From positions 12,728,030 through 12,792,029 of the forward strand of contig JAKZAP010000016.1 of NCBI GenBank assembly GCA_023053575.1: a stretch of DNA of 64,000 nucleotides, read 5' to 3'. The notes under the pieces were generated by a model. It was not told the origin of the DNA. It worked only from the letters and a program-made list of their open reading frames with translations, and made no database searches. The position numbers were made by a program, and so were the translations under genes. This document shows, piece after piece, positions 1 through 12,136 of the stretch. Every line of letters starts with the position of its first letter. Within the stretch, counting starts at the first letter, position 1. The stretch is from Branchinecta lynchi (Eukaryota; Arthropoda; Branchiopoda; Anostraca; Branchinectidae).

Positions 1-404
1 ATACCGTCGTTGTACACAGGAGGAATGAGCCTAGAAAAGATTAGAATTTTCCCACGATATCCACAATGCAGACAACGCGCTTATTTACTATTCAGATGAA
101 GCCAATTCTCCTTTTCGTCCTTTTCTTGCGTTTCTTTCGGAACTGAGAACGGGGAAAGCCTCGCGATTCTGTAGTGACCGAAAGGTGGGAAACCTTCTTT
201 AGCTCGGTCCTTGCAACTATTCCTGTTGGGCCTGAAAGAATATCCAGGCGTGTCCAGAACAGGCACACTGGAGACCTAAAATAAAATCGTTGAGCGATCC
301 AAGTCTCCAGTGCGGTCAAGAATATATAATTAGGACTCGTGGCCAGAGGAGTGCAGTCCGTCTCGCTTCTCTGGAACCGCTGTTTCGCTATTGCGTTGGT
401 TTAC
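1..404. other. No feature recognised
   Basis: Short overlapping open frames only. No repeat shared with the rest of the window was recognised. Confidence 0.3.
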
Positions 405-505
405 TGTATTAGTAAGTAAGTAAGTAATTTATTTATGACCCGCCATTTCGAAAAGGCGGAGTAAATGACGAAAATAAAGAAAATAAACAAAACACATATA
501 TACAC
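405..505 (-). mobile_element. Truncated LINE 3' end with GTAA microsatellite tail
   Basis: The segment (GTAA)n then TTTATTTATGACCCGCCATT, with AAAAGGCGGAGTAAATGA, recurs at 9870-9970. Read on the minus strand it ends in a tetranucleotide tail, the usual 3' end of 5'-truncated L2/CR1-like LINEs. Confidence 0.6.
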
Positions 506-1022
506 ACAGAGCCTTGTTGTTATTGCAGTGCTACCTTTCGGTTTTCACATGTAAGTGTATAATAGTTAAATGGCTTTTTTTGTATGGATAATATTCAAAT
601 AGCTTTTTAACTATATTACTCTTAACTACAATAAAACTTTAGTTTGTTTTTCGTAAACCGCTCGGTCTTCCTTGATAGATTAGGGTTCCGGCACGCTTAC
701 CAGGCTTCTTATGTACACACCTCCGATGGCTTTCACATCCCGGGTACTACAATTCCGTGGAATGGGGAAGTTGCTTCCATATTCACTTCTCGTTCTCCAT
801 ACGCCGATTAGTCAACAAAGGGTGGATCTCCGATAGGTCTAAACAGGTAGTAACGAGTGGCTAAATTAGAGTTTCTGTCAGAATCAAGAACTGAGAACTG
901 AGATAAACAGGTGCGCAAGGGCTCAAACGTGGAGTGTAAAAGTAAAAAGTTTGACACACGTCCGGAGGGTGGAGGAGTGGGGGGGGGGGTCAGAAACCAA
1001 TAAGATCAGGGACCCATGAATG

Positions 1023-1394
1023 TCCTGTAATGACTCGCCATTCAGGGGGCTTGTCATTTCCTATACGTCTATGTTGCTATGTTGCCCGAGCCTCACCTAG
1101 TTTACAAAAATTCGTCGAATCGGCGTTCTTGCTCAGATAGACAGAATTTGTTGGCACAAGTCAGGATTATTCAGCATGCCACTAGGTACCTAAGCTAGGA
1201 CAAAACATCCAGGATACTCTTCTATTACAGAGAAATATTCCTAGTTCAGCACAACAGCTGCGAAAAATTTTGTCTATCTGGATAGTCGGGTATTTTATCC
1301 CCGTGGGTATTTCTCGAACTATCTGAACTATCGGTCAAGAGCGCATCAGAAATCTCTTATTGACAAGCCCCCTGAATGGTGAGTCATTACAGGA
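1023..1394. mobile_element. Foldback element with 34-bp inverted repeats
   Basis: TCCTGTAATGACTCGCCATT with CAGGGGGCTTGTCA at 1023-1056 is repeated inverted at 1361-1394 with 33 of 34 bases identical. There is no coding capacity between. Target duplications are unclear, so the superfamily is not assigned. Confidence 0.7.
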
Positions 1395-1678
1395 AATGTA
1401 ATCGAACTCCATGAGCTCAATCACCTCAACGATATTCCCGAAGAAGATCAAATCTACAAAGCCCAAGTCAACGTCATCCTGGAGACAAAAATCTACCGAT
1501 GTGGGCGAATACTATCTGCCCTATTAAACAGATAGGCCGAAAGGGGAAGACGATAACGTTGGACCTAGTAGCTCTAGTCTCTACATTCTTGGATTAGATT
1601 AGAGTGGACGCACTAAGCACTACACTATAGTCTGTTTGTTTTTTTCAAGACCCTATTTTGTCTCCAGCCCATAAGTTT

Positions 1679-1978
1679 CCCGATGAAAAATTTATCTCAA
1701 AACAGTACTATGAAGTAGTACGAAAAAGTAGCATGCAGTACTAACGATGCTACTACATGCTTCTACTTCAAGGCTACCGTGTTACTGCATACTACTATAT
1801 GCTACTATTAGCAAGACTGGATGCTACTATGGCAAGACAGGATGCTACTGGATACTACTACATAAGATTGGACCAGTCTGAGGCACATTAAATGATAGTA
1901 TTCTTTGCTATTACATAGTATTACATGCAACGTTTTCGTACTACTATCATCTACGCAGGCTAAAAAAGTTTCATCGGA
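1679..1978. mobile_element. CTACT-rich MITE, copy 1
   Basis: The ends are CCCGATGAAAA and TTTCATCGG (inverted). The interior is dominated by short palindromic TACTAC/GTAGTA motifs (for example ATGCTACTACATGC) and matches the copy at 12927-13181 over its whole length. Confidence 0.6.
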
Positions 1979-2654
1979 TTCGATCACAGCCGGTCGTTCC
2001 CGTGTCACCGCCTTGTAAATCTGCAAGCTGAGCACACCGCTGAGATTGTCAGGTGAGCCCATCCCATAGGCCAGTTTCACCATTCGTTCTACGGGGTCAC
2101 TTCGTCTACCCCCGTCTATTCGTCTATCAGTTGTAGTGATCTATCTTTAATGAACAGGCGACCTACGCTAAAAAATCGCAGCGACGCCAGTTCATGCTTT
2201 AGCAAACTTGCCGATCACCTGGTTCCGATCAGTCGGCAAAACTTTCACCGATGGTTCTTCTACAAGACCCTCTGGCGGCAAAATCAGTAGCTTGGGATCT
2301 TACGCCAAGTGCTCCCCTTACCTTTACTATCGTTAAAAGTGACCAGGAACGCTTAGGATCAGCATCCCTTAAGTTGCGGGGGGGGGGGGAGCCGCCAAAT
2401 GGGTTTCTACCACTTACCTGTTAAATGTGGTAAGTCGAGCTCCCCAGGTCGGATGCTTTAAATTATTGCACAGTGCATCATGTCTTCTGTATCGTCCTGG
2501 GTGGCAATTCACAGGAGACAAGTAGTCAGGGCAGTAGTGAATCAAGTCTGTGTGTGACGTGTCTAAGAGGGGTAGCTTGTGGACGATCTGGTAGGCAGAG
2601 AGACCATAACTGGAAAGGAGTAGTTTTCAGATAACAGTAGTACGGAGTCTAGGA
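1979..2654. other. No feature recognised (G-run at 2381-2389)
   Basis: A short ORF (91 codons, minus strand) overlaps the MITE end at 1978 and lacks other support. Nothing else is identified. Confidence 0.3.
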
Positions 2655-2862
2655 TCCGGTCGAATACTCTAACACGCCAGTGATCCTCAGGAAGAACGAG
2701 AAAACGTCTCACTAGCAACTCAGACTCAACAACTCAAATCCTGTTTCAAGCAATCACGGCGCTCTTCGGGAGCAGCTGTGATACCCGAGGTGATACCGCT
2801 TCTGGCTCTTCCGCTTGGTACCTGGCGATTTTGCATCGGCAAGGAGAGTTAGTCATCAAGAG
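2655..2862 (+). repeat. Dispersed ~200-bp repeat (AACACGCCA family), copy 1
   Basis: The copy begins near CTCTAACACGCCAGTGATCC, passes CTCAACAACTCAAATCCTGT and ends TAGTCATCAAGAGTATTAA. Related copies lie at 26625-26807, 31400-31597, 32615-32823 and 36045-36207. The foldback at 17694 begins the same way. No transposase or tRNA promoter was found. Confidence 0.6.
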
Positions 2863-2911
2863 TATTAACGATCCGATGGGAAAACGAAGCACTGGTGCAG
2901 TTCCAGTGCGC

Positions 2912-3421
2912 CATAACTTTTAACTAAAAAGTCAGATTATTTTTATAACTTTGATTTAAATACACTGAATTATTTTGACTCTGTGAAGTTTTTTTTTTTC
3001 ACCTTGGGCTCTAGCCGTGACGTTCAGAACCAATGCTGGCCCGACAAGACAAACATCACCCGATGCCGGGAATTTGACTTCCAATAAAAGCACGAGTTTC
3101 ATTGGCTAATGAAGCGAATCTCAGGAAAATGCTGAATTCTAAATTATAAAGTCGCTTCGAAAGAAGGTCCTCTATTGCTTGTTACTTTTACTTTTACTTT
3201 TCGGCAATCGTATACCGTTCTGATAAACATTCCAAGCATAGAGGTACTAGTACATAGAGGCACCACACATACCAAAGAAAAATTTCATTCGCGGAAAATC
3301 GGTTATATTCATAGTGGAGCAACAAAGTAACGCATTTTCATAGGGTATTCAAGCTTATTTACGTGAATAAGTACCTGGTAACTATAGCTTCGTATCTCAG
3401 CCTGATCATGTTGAACTTTAC
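2912..3421 (+). mobile_element. CTTTAAAGTT-terminal MITE family, copy 1 (diverged)
   Basis: The left end is AACTTTTAACTAAAAAGTC and the right end CAGCCTGATCATGTTGAACT. Interior blocks (AATACACTGAATTATTTTGA, GACGTTCAGAA, CATAGAGGCACCACA) are shared with copies at 10415, 44410 and 57278. The ends form an imperfect terminal inverted repeat. Confidence 0.5.
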
Positions 3422-3475
3422 CGACATTTGGCACTCCGCTTTCGCATGATATTTTTCCCTGGGCGCTTTAACCTG

Positions 3476-3753
3476 AGCCTCGTTTTTGTTGCATGCTGCA
3501 GGTCCACTTCTCCGCCGATTCCGGACTGATTCTTTCTACACCCGTTTTTGCACTGCAGCGCTTCCGAGGAAGACGGCAGCGCTTCTCGAGAATCACGGAC
3601 TTGCTCCCCGACCAAGTCCGTGCTTCCCTGCAGATGCTGCAGCGCTGCCGCTTCAACCAAGAAGAAAGTGAATTCAAAAACGCATATTGTGCAGAAGCAA
3701 AGAAGTGCTGCAGCAGCGATGCGGCAGCGCTATTGCAACAAAAAACGAGGCTC
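3476..3753. mobile_element. Foldback element rich in CTGCAGC/GCAGCGC
   Basis: GAGCCTCGTTTTTGTTGCA (3476-3494) is repeated inverted at 3733-3753. The interior has smaller hairpins (CACGGACTTG with CAAGTCCGTG) and many GCAGCGC motifs. Open frames on both strands here follow from the base composition and are not genes. Confidence 0.6.
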
Positions 3754-5039
3754 TGCATTCCCCCTACTTACCTAGCTTTTTGAAGTATTTATACTCAAAT
3801 AATACAAAAAATATAACCGAGCATAGCGAGTCCCTATTATGGTTCTTAACGCCTATTTGAGGTGGAGCGTTCCGCGTTTACACTATCTTGACATGACCTA
3901 TGTCTCATCTACGACTCAATGCAGTCGCGACTTATAGTTCCAAAAGGCCACCATACCTTGCCCAAAACAGGAGTACGATCATCAACTACACTCTAACTTG
4001 GCATTCGGGCGGCCAACTCAGCTAAAACGGATCCGAAGCTGAGCCAAAAGCAACGGAGACGACCAACTTAGATATCGTATTATGTTGGTCGGCGATATCG
4101 TAGCCGTCTGACTTTTTGTCGTTTTTGACGTTCGCCGGTAGCCGATTGCCGTAGCTGTATATCTTAATTTCTGTTTTTGTTCTGATCGGCTAACTTCTAT
4201 CGCCTGAATTCCTGTACATCGCCGATCGGCCGAGGACTCGCCGTTTGCCGTAGACGTTGGGATTTCGTTTGACGATTTGGCGTTTCTTTCAAAAATGGAG
4301 GGAAATGAGGATTATGTCCTTTTACGTGCTTTTACTATTACTACACTGGATAGCGACACTTACTGTTTTGCGATGATTCTTGAGACTTCTAAGAATAGTT
4401 CTCCGACGGTAGCGAGGTCATCAGGGGTCCACTCCTTTCTTGGACGCTGAATCTCTGAGAAATCGTAAAATAATCTTAGTTTTTATTTATGGATTCAGGT
4501 TCAGGTTCTTTAATTACTAAAACACTTCGTGACAATGCATTTTGATCACTGGGGGCCGTCAGGGATACGAGCTCGTTAGCAAGGCCCCATAGAGAGATAA
4601 GAGATCGGGATTCTGCTGACCCAGTGCTTACCTTAAAGGACCCCTCGCACTATTTACTCTTCAACTAAAAGTATTTCTAAAATGTTTGAATACTTTAAAG
4701 CTAGGCTGTGCTTTCAGCAAATAACCCACGGTTTGTGCTGTTTTAATCCATTTCGAAGACCCGTTGACTTACAGCGAAAACCGGGAAACAATTTACATAA
4801 CCAGTTTTTCTGATGGAAAAACTTCTCGCAGATAACCGTACACAGCGTGACACACATCGAAGGTAGCAAAGCACGGCAAGTTAGAAAATCACCGTGGTTC
4901 TGTTAGAGGGGTTAGAATGTACCGTACGAAATTGGGGTCTCCGGGTTTAGAAATATATGAAGTGATTATGGAAGTAGGTTGCGTTATTATTAGAGGTAAG
5001 ACTGGTCCTTTAAGTTACTTTTACCTTCTTACCTAAATT
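3754..5039. other. Unassigned stretch
   Basis: Contains GCCGATCGGCC and other short palindromes near 4080-4260 but no bounded element. No ORF of note. Confidence 0.3.
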
Positions 5040-5400
5040 GCACTTGCAAGCGTTCGCACTATAAAAACCATATGGGAGAGACCATGTGGTCAATGCGAGC
5101 TACCCGCAAAAAGGCTGCAGAATACGGGGATAAAAGTACGAACGTCGGCAGCTCCCGGTCTGGAATTCCTGCCAGAATTTTCGGCACCATCATACTTCTA
5201 TATGCATAAGTTGAGATTTTTTCAACGTTACGATGGAAGTGAAGAAAGTCCGGCCAGGAAATCCTGATCGTGTGTTCGCACTATACAAACCATATGGAGA
5301 GACGGTATGGTCAATGCAAGCTATCTGCAGGCTACACTTGCATTGAACCAATGAGGAAAGGCTTTCTACGTCAAAATCAAGAAATCCGAGCGTCTAGTAT
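5040..5400. repeat. Diverged dispersed repeat related to the 43.5-44.3 kb array
   Basis: Blocks such as CTGGAATTCCTGCCAGAATT, GGCACCATCA and CATATGG with CCGGCCAGGAAATCCTGATCG resemble units of the tandem array at 43495-44320, in the opposite orientation for part of it. A duplicated motif CACTATA(A/C)AAACCATATGG occurs at 5058 and 5279. Similar blocks occur near 36200-36470 and 40081-40250. Confidence 0.45.
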
Positions 5401-5699
5401 GTAAGATCACTTTGGATTTAGATTAGAGCACATACACAGTTCCCAATCACTCTTCGGGTTAGACTCGAAGGGGAACATTTACTGGATTGCCATCCAGACA
5501 ATCGGGTACTGTAGATGTACGGTCTTCGCCAGGCTCGTTTTATTTATCAGTAACCAACAACTTAACCAGATTCATAAGTACATATTTTCATCCATATATA
5601 TGTTGCCTTATAAATTTTATCAGAGGATTTTTTTCTCTAAACCAGACCCGGTGGTAAAACGAAGCAGTTCGATGGATTAAGTCTATTTATCCCGACACG

Positions 5700-6600
5700 A
5701 AAAAGTCAATATACGCTCCAGAGGGATTCCGGTCTTTCCCGGCTCCGGGCGTCAGACGCGAAAACAAAGTTCAGATGGATGCAGCGTGCCTCCTTACACC
5801 GAAATTGACTGCCCATTTAGCTTCGACCCTTAATTTGAAACCCACTCTCCCACCCTTTAATAATAAAGGACTTTCAGATGCCTTAAATCCAGTAAAGATT
5901 GGATGAAACTAATGAATTTCCCTCTTTCGTCGGCTTCCAGCAAGTCGAGCCAAAATATCGACTTGGGAAAACGGAGCAAAAAAATTGACTTTCTACGTCT
6001 TCTCATCCCTGGGTCAAAACTGCAAACACTCGATAAGACTTCACACAATGCCTGCCGAATTTTCAGTTTTCATCGTATTCCGGCCACTGTACCCACCAAT
6101 TAGGAAAACGAAAAAAATAGAAAAACGTGATTTTCGGGGGGTTTCTCGATAAGCTAGTTATCCCACTAAAACAATGTGCGAAGGATGAAATAATTTCGGA
6201 TATGTTGCCTCGGCGAAAAAACAAACTAAATCATAAAAGCTTTGGATGTCAAATATTTCAGACACATCTATCAAGTCCATATAAGCACCGCAAATATTCC
6301 GGTCTTTGCCGGTTCCAGACGAACTACTTGTCCGACGCGAACCCAAAGTTCAGATATGGACGCAGCGTGTCTTCTTACACCGAAATTGACAGCCCATTTA
6401 GCTTCACCCCTTAACTTGAAACCCACTCTCCCATCCCTAAATAATAAGGGGTCATAAGGATCTATGGACTTGGCCCGTAGGCCTACCGTCAAGTCCCAAG
6501 GACTCTTAGAGCAGGTTGGAACATAATACAGCAACCCCTTCGAGGGTTATCATTTTAACAGCCAGACGGACAAACTTTATGGATCCATATGCAGTCCCTC
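5700..6600 (+). repeat. Family A repeat block (CCGGATTCCGGACGAACTA type), copy 1
   Basis: Two diverged units share CCGGTCTTTCCCGGCTCCGG / CCGGTCTTTGCCGGTTCCAG, AAAGTTCAGATATGGACGCA and CCTTAATTTGAAACCCACTC. The same family is better preserved at 15230, 34030 and 51535. The open frames here lack codon structure and shift between units. Confidence 0.55.
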
Positions 6601-6904
6601 ACAAGGTTTCGGGATCCCACAATTGTGTACTTACGTATATATTGCTTAGCCTGCTTCAATGCCGCATTCACCGCTCCATACGTAATGCAGGTGCCTGATC
6701 CGCCATAGCTGTTTTGCCTACAAAAGTAGTGTTTTAAGGGGGTGGGAACAAAGAATCATACACACTCAAGAATGAGACTTTGTCGGGGCAGCACAACGAA
6801 TATATAATGACGCTAAAAGCCATGCTTCGCCTTCCAGATTCTCCTTCCAGATTGCAGCCATCCGTTTTCGTCGAGATGAATCCAGAGGGTGAAGCCAGGC
6901 CAAA

Positions 6905-7264
6905 ACGAATGGGGGGGGGGGGGGGTCTGTCCAGATTCCGAAATCTGGACGGGTGGCACCTGGAGCGTGTTCATCCAACCTCGTGAAAAGCTATTACGCT
7001 GACCATTCCAACCTTCTCCAAATGGTAACTAATAGTACTATTAATAGTAAAACTAATAAATAGTAACTAATAGTAACTATTTGCTTACCACGCTCCGGCG
7101 TAGTAAGCGTAGTAACTACGATCTTTGTGACGTGACCGGCCCAATCGGCCGGCGACATGATATTTTGCCGAAAATGGGAAATTGTGTTCCAGCCTTGACT
7201 CCAGGAAGGCAGGATCCGTGACAGCATGCGTAGTAACTATGGTAAGTAGAGTAGAACACACTCC
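6905..7264. mobile_element. Small palindromic/foldback element cluster
   Basis: A G-run (6910-6925) is followed by a near-perfect palindrome GTCCAGATTCCGAAATCTGG (6929-6950). CCTGGAGCGTGTTC (6959-6972) reappears inverted as GAACACACTCCAGG (7251-7264), enclosing a (TAGTAACTAA)-rich stretch. No target duplication was confirmed. Confidence 0.4.
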
Positions 7265-8312
7265 AGGATGTCAAAGAGCCATTATATTAGACACACAATG
7301 AATATGCAAATGCATAGGAGGAAAAAGAATGATTGACAGTTTGTTTACAAATTTTTTTTATCTGCTTTTCTCTTAACCCTTCAACACGTCAGTAGCTTAA
7401 ATACAACAGCCCGAAAGATTCCTGTATTTCTTTTCGAAACGAGAAACTCCCCAATTCCCCAACCATAAAGTATGATCTAGCTCGGTCTCTGCGAAAAACT
7501 GTTTTCGTGTCGGATTCGGAAAAACAGTTTGAAACAGAGGAATAATAACAGGAAAGCTCTTTGTAACTTGTATAATAGCTTCTATTATCCCTCTGTTTGA
7601 AACCTTTCCGCGTAACTGCAAACTTTTTACGATTTGATCCTTCTTTACCTCCTCCCCCCTTCGCATCGGAATAGAGTAATTATTCGTAAGTTCGGTGGTC
7701 CAAATATTTCGGAGAAATTACTAATGCTACACAGGAAGCTGTCGGCTTCAGCCTACTCTCGGTTTTCACCACACCACCCCTTACCCCCTGTTTATGTGCT
7801 AGTGATTTTGTATACTTATTTTAGTATTTTCTTCCTTTCTTTTCTTCATTTTACTCCACTTGTTTTTCCTCTGGAATTTTTGGGTAAGAAACAAATTATT
7901 ATTATTATTGTGCAAAGTTATCGTCCACTGCCCTGGACCTCAACGTCTTCGCCCTTAACCATTTCTCCGCTTTCCATTCCTGAAGATTTTTAGACCCGGT
8001 CAGTTCCTTTTCTTTAGCTGTGTTTGTTTGGTTGCTTTGATCTTGTAAATTTAATCCGTTGCCGAAAGCTCAGTGTAATTTTTTCCTCTACCAGGAAAAT
8101 CCGGACGGGTTAGCTGGACTGCGTGGATCAAACCCCAAATATCTGGAAGATAAGGTGAGGCCTGGCTTTAGCTCCTGGTTGACAGTGCTGCGTTATAAGC
8201 GACACCATTTTTCTTTGTAACGTATGACAGAATAGCATGAAAAGGCTTTCGCATCGAAGGCTTACAACGCAACCCAGACGCAACGAGAAACTGAGCTTAT
8301 GGACTTACGGCG
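7265..8312. other. Unassigned stretch
   Basis: Includes a short (ATT)n run near 7897 and an unsupported 119-codon Ser/Pro-rich ORF (7634-7993). No splice or repeat evidence. Confidence 0.3.
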
Positions 8313-8315
8313 TAA

Positions 8316-8865
8316 CCCTTGGTTCACACTGCTGCTTCGTATGCGACACGATCTTTTCTCTGATGTTCCGACTTGCGACAGAATCGCATGGACCTTCCCA
8401 CTACCACGCAGACGCAAACGGAAAACGAGATTTTTCGTCGAGATTATTCTGCAAAAGGACAAAGAAACCCTTGGGGAAACAACCTCTGAAGATGCTGGGA
8501 GATTACCGATTTGAATACCACCGACCATTAGGAAATTTGCAGTCAAACCCCAGATGTTATTTTGTTCAAAACAGGTTAATACACCTTTATTCAGAAGATA
8601 TTTTGCATTCAGGCATCCTAGGATTACAATCAGATCAAGGCTCGGATCAAAGTTGAGCAAATTTTAGTCTTGAAAATTAACTAGTCTTTGTGTTTTCTTT
8701 TCTTTCCCTCAAGAATCGCATGCGTTATGTCGGATCAGTTGAAATATTTCAACGCATCCGACACTGCGACAAGACGCAAAGTTCTGCGTTGCTTGTCGCA
8801 CGATTTGTGTCGTGTGTTGCATGACGCAAAATTTGGCGCGAAATCGCAGCAGTGTGAACCAGGGG
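8316..8865. mobile_element. Harbinger-type MITE (GGTTCACACTGCTGC ends)
   Basis: CCCTTGGTTCACACTGCTGC (8316-8335) and GCAGCAGTGTGAACCAGGGG (8846-8865) are inverted repeats matching at 19 of 20 bases, flanked on both sides by TAA (8313-8315 and 8866-8868). A 3-bp TWA duplication is the PIF/Harbinger signature. The interior is rich in TGCGAC/GTCGCA words and has no transposase. Confidence 0.75.
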
Positions 8866-8929
8866 TAATCCGCTTTCTGACGTGTCGTTGCGTATGCGTT
8901 TATGTTGAGTACGGGCTGCTTAAGCATTG

Positions 8930-9530
8930 TCCAAATAGGTGTTGTAAGGTTTATTACGGCGTATAAAGATTATTACAGATTCTTCTTTTCCTCGAAGCGC
9001 GATGTAATAAGGTGAATAAGAAGAATAGGCGTTCTATTCTGGCTTATGCAGGGCCAATCAGATCGCTTGGTTGGTTCCGCCAGCGAGCCGAGGAAAGGAG
9101 CAGCGTTGTCAGGGTTGCCACGGGAAGCAGTAAAGTTCTACTTTGTTGGAAGCTGAAGAAACAACTTTTCTTCAAAATAACACGTTTTGTTCTGTTGCGA
9201 CTGCTTAATGCTACTTCGAAGACCAATGCTGCCCATCCGTAGATTTAACTGTTTTTTGCAATATATTGGGCGTCAAACTGTACTGGTGTACTTCAAGTAA
9301 CACTAAGAACACTTTTCTGATCTTCAGAAACTCGAAACACTATACGACCTTGGCAACACTGCTCTCGTTGCATTGATAAGAGCCTCTCGGGTTCGTATTT
9401 GAACGGGCGTGTGAATTAAGACGTAAACATCGCGTATAGCGTTATTCAGCTTATATGTTGTAAGGTTTATTACGGCGTATAAAGCGTATTACAGATTCCT
9501 CTTTTCCTCGGGTCGCGCTGTAATAAGGAC
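8930..9530 (+). repeat. Dispersed ~560-bp repeat (ATTGTCCAAATAGGTGT ends), copy A
   Basis: It starts near AGCATTGTCCAAATAGGTGT and carries a direct repeat of TTGTAAGGTTTATTACGGCG (near 8940 and 9459). The central block AGGGTTGCCACGGGAAGCAG is shared with copies B (36425-37760) and C (38095-40072). It is non-coding. Confidence 0.6.
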
Positions 9531-9579
9531 AATAAGGAAAATAGAGCTCAGTTCGAGGACAATGCTTTAGCGAATCTTT

Positions 9580-9865
9580 CACACCTGCGCAAGAAGCTCT
9601 CATGCTGGATGTGTATTTACATTTTACTTTCTCGTTTTCTTCTGCTGAATTTTCGTGTCTTTCATCATTAGTAAGTTTCTCTTCATCACTAGTAAGTTCC
9701 TTTCCAGTTTTCTTCAAAAACTTTCATTTACACTGAAAAATCAAATGCGTACGCGTCGACGCAACGCAAGAATAAAACCAAGTTCTATTCTTGCGTTGCA
9801 TTATGTTTGTCTGCGTAAGCTCTGCGTTGCGTCGTAGATCAGTCTGAAAGGCTCGACGCATCAAG
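9580..9865 (-). mobile_element. Relative of the 52487-52837 Harbinger-type MITE
   Basis: On the minus strand it shares GATGCGTCGAGCCTTTCAGA-like ends, the CTTACGCAGA block and a coding-like segment translating to ELTSDEEKLTNDERHENSAE with the element at 52487-52837. Termini are degraded and no duplication was seen. Confidence 0.45.
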
Positions 9866-9867
9866 TG

Positions 9868-10080
9868 TAAGTAAGTAAGTACGTAATTAAGTAAGTAATT
9901 TATTTATGACCCGCCATTTTGAAAAGGCGGAGTAAATGAAGAAAATAAACAAAACACATACAAACAGAAAAAGACACTTAATTTTCAATCTTCGGTCAGG
10001 AAGCAGTGGACGACGTCGTGCAATGGTTGGGCCCTGTGAAAGTGGCTTGTACGGTCTGAGGCTACAAGTGTTACTTTACT
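9868..10080 (-). mobile_element. Truncated LINE 3' end with last RT codons
   Basis: The tail matches the copy near 405-505 (TTTATTTATGACCCGCCATT, GGCGGAGTAAATGA). On the minus strand, just upstream of the tail, a frame reads DRTSHFHRAQPLHDVV and CFLTED followed by a stop, as expected for the end of a LINE ORF2. The copy is 5'-truncated. Confidence 0.6.
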
Positions 10081-10414
10081 CACCCTATCCCGTATAGGCT
10101 TGCTCTCGCATAATCCTGTAGGCTGGATTTTCCGTTCCCTGCTAACTCCAAGGCACAAATGTTGGCATAGCTCTTCCTTCCGCCATTATTCGTCTGTCCG
10201 TGATTTGAAACTAAGGCAATGCACGATACACACACGATGCTAAGCCATAAGCACGCTACCAACCTTGAAGAAAAACAATTATTAGAGTTCATCGGAAGCA
10301 TTTGCAATGTCTAGATCAGCCCCATCTAGGTAGTTCAAACCAGAACTCTGTCCAACCCAGGGATCATCTTGTGGCAAGGTTCGGAAGCATCCCGACTGGT
10401 CAAACTCAAAATAA

Positions 10415-10874
10415 ACCTTAAAGTTTAACTGAAAAGCCAACTTGTCTTTGTATGATTTAACTAAATACATTGCATTATTCGGATTGTATTACGGAATTTT
10501 TTTTACTTTCCCTATTTGTTCTAGTATCACGTCCAGAATATCTACGGCCGTCCTCACAACGCAAAATTCAACTATGACTCGAAAGATCTGAATCTCGATG
10601 CAAGCGCTGCTTTTCAGTGGCCTTGCGGAAAGTAGCTCACGGCGTGAACACTTATTTTCGTTAATCGTTTTTGTCAAGCATACGACAAAGGTACAAGCGC
10701 ACAGAGGCACTACAAATCCGACAAGGAAATTCCACTCTATGAAAATCGATTATTCGTAAATAGCGGAGCAATGAAGTAACTTATTTTAAACGGGTTTGCA
10801 AGCCTCTTTAAATGAATAAGTGATGGGTAACTAGATTGTCTTATCTCAGCCTTTTTCGGTTAAACTTTAAAGCA
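10415..10874 (+). mobile_element. CTTTAAAGTT-terminal MITE family, copy 2
   Basis: The left end CTTAAAGTTTAACTGAAAAG and right end CGGTTAAACTTTAAAG are inverted repeats. The interior matches copies 1 and 4. This is the most complete copy at 460 bp and has no coding content. Confidence 0.6.
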
Positions 10875-12063
10875 GCCATGCCATTCACTATGCCTTTCAT
10901 TCTTTGCCTTCACTTCATTTTTGTATTTTCGGTCACTAAACTCTCATTTTCAGACATATCTGTTTCTTAACCGAGCGAATCAGCGCATATTTTTGAGCGA
11001 AAGGTTTTGTCCTGATCAGGATCGAACGCTCATCTGAAAGTCGATGACGTCCACAGTGACGTCACAAAATTAGAAGAAATTTGCGATAATAGCCGCACGC
11101 GTATACTGACAAATTTGATTTTATTGCTTTTCGAACATTAAAATGAAGAGGAAAGTGCAAAATGATTCCGACAGTTTCAGTCGCCAATTGAAACACATAA
11201 CATGACCAAGAAAATGTTTACCCAGCCAAACAAATACGGATAATTTCTGGTCAGCACTCGTTGTGCAATACAAGTTGCGCCAAAAATTACCACCTTGATC
11301 ATACACATTTGAATGTTCCGCCAACGAGTCTGACAAGTCCCACAAAAGTTACCAGAGCTCTCTACTTGGTTTTAAACCATGTGTGTTAACTGTTAATCAG
11401 TGACGTTCTGTCAAGATAAGCGAAAGAAAATGCTTTAACAAAATCTTCTTTTCAATCATTTGTTGTTAGTGTTTTTAATTTCTCTCTGAGAATAATCACA
11501 ATTTGAGCTATTCAATGCAGTCTGATCTACTGAATAATAAATCAGCAATAGAGATTGACTGACTTGTTACTTTTGTGAATAATCTTGGCTTGTATACGGG
11601 TTCAAGTTATTGTCTTTCAGAGCCCCACCAGAAGCGAAAACTTTTACAGTCAACCACTAGAATTTCTGACGGTTTTATTTACTGTTTCAAATTTTTTATT
11701 TTAATTTCAATTGCTATAGCTTTTATGTCTAGTTATATATGCAATAGGAAAATACGCTAGTGACTTTGTGAAGCTTTCCACAAGCACAGATAAATTAATG
11801 CTACCAATTCGCATTACAGGCCTCACTGCCGTGCCATAAATGACATCGATGTGAATGGCGAAAAATCCGAAAAATTTACTCCATCAGGCTTGAGAGGTCT
11901 GTAACCTCCTTACATACATAAAGATCGGACGTTAGATAAGGGACTTCTGCGATGAAAACTAAACCCGGAACCCCCGGACATATGGATGTGAACTGCCTGG
12001 ACCAATTTGTCTTCTGCGTGACCACTTTTCCATAGCCAAATAGTTTGCGAACTGCGGACAAAA
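10875..12063. other. Unassigned AT-rich stretch
   Basis: No bounded repeat and no supported ORF. The tRNA-like sequence follows it. Confidence 0.3.
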
Positions 12064-12136
12064 GCAGCTTTGTAGCTCAGCAGTAGAGCAGTGGCCCTGT
12101 AACCGAAAGATCGTGTGTTCAAAACCCGCAAGTGCA
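12064..12136 (+). tRNA. tRNA-Thr-like sequence (pseudo-tRNA or SINE head)
   Basis: TAGCTCAGCAGTAGAGCA gives a good D-arm/A-box. CCCTGTAACC resembles a tRNA-Thr(TGT) anticodon loop and GATCGTGTGTTCAAAAC the variable and T regions. The acceptor and T stems do not pair well and the B-box is degraded. This is more likely a pseudo-tRNA or the head of a tRNA-derived SINE than a working gene. Confidence 0.4.

Noticed and set aside
3418..3783. Overlapping ORFs on both strands around 3.5 kb
   Set aside because: They arise from the GC-rich palindromic interior of the 3476-3753 foldback element.
8237..8656. 139-codon ORF
   Set aside because: It straddles the left end of the Harbinger-type MITE at 8316 and has no family or splice support.
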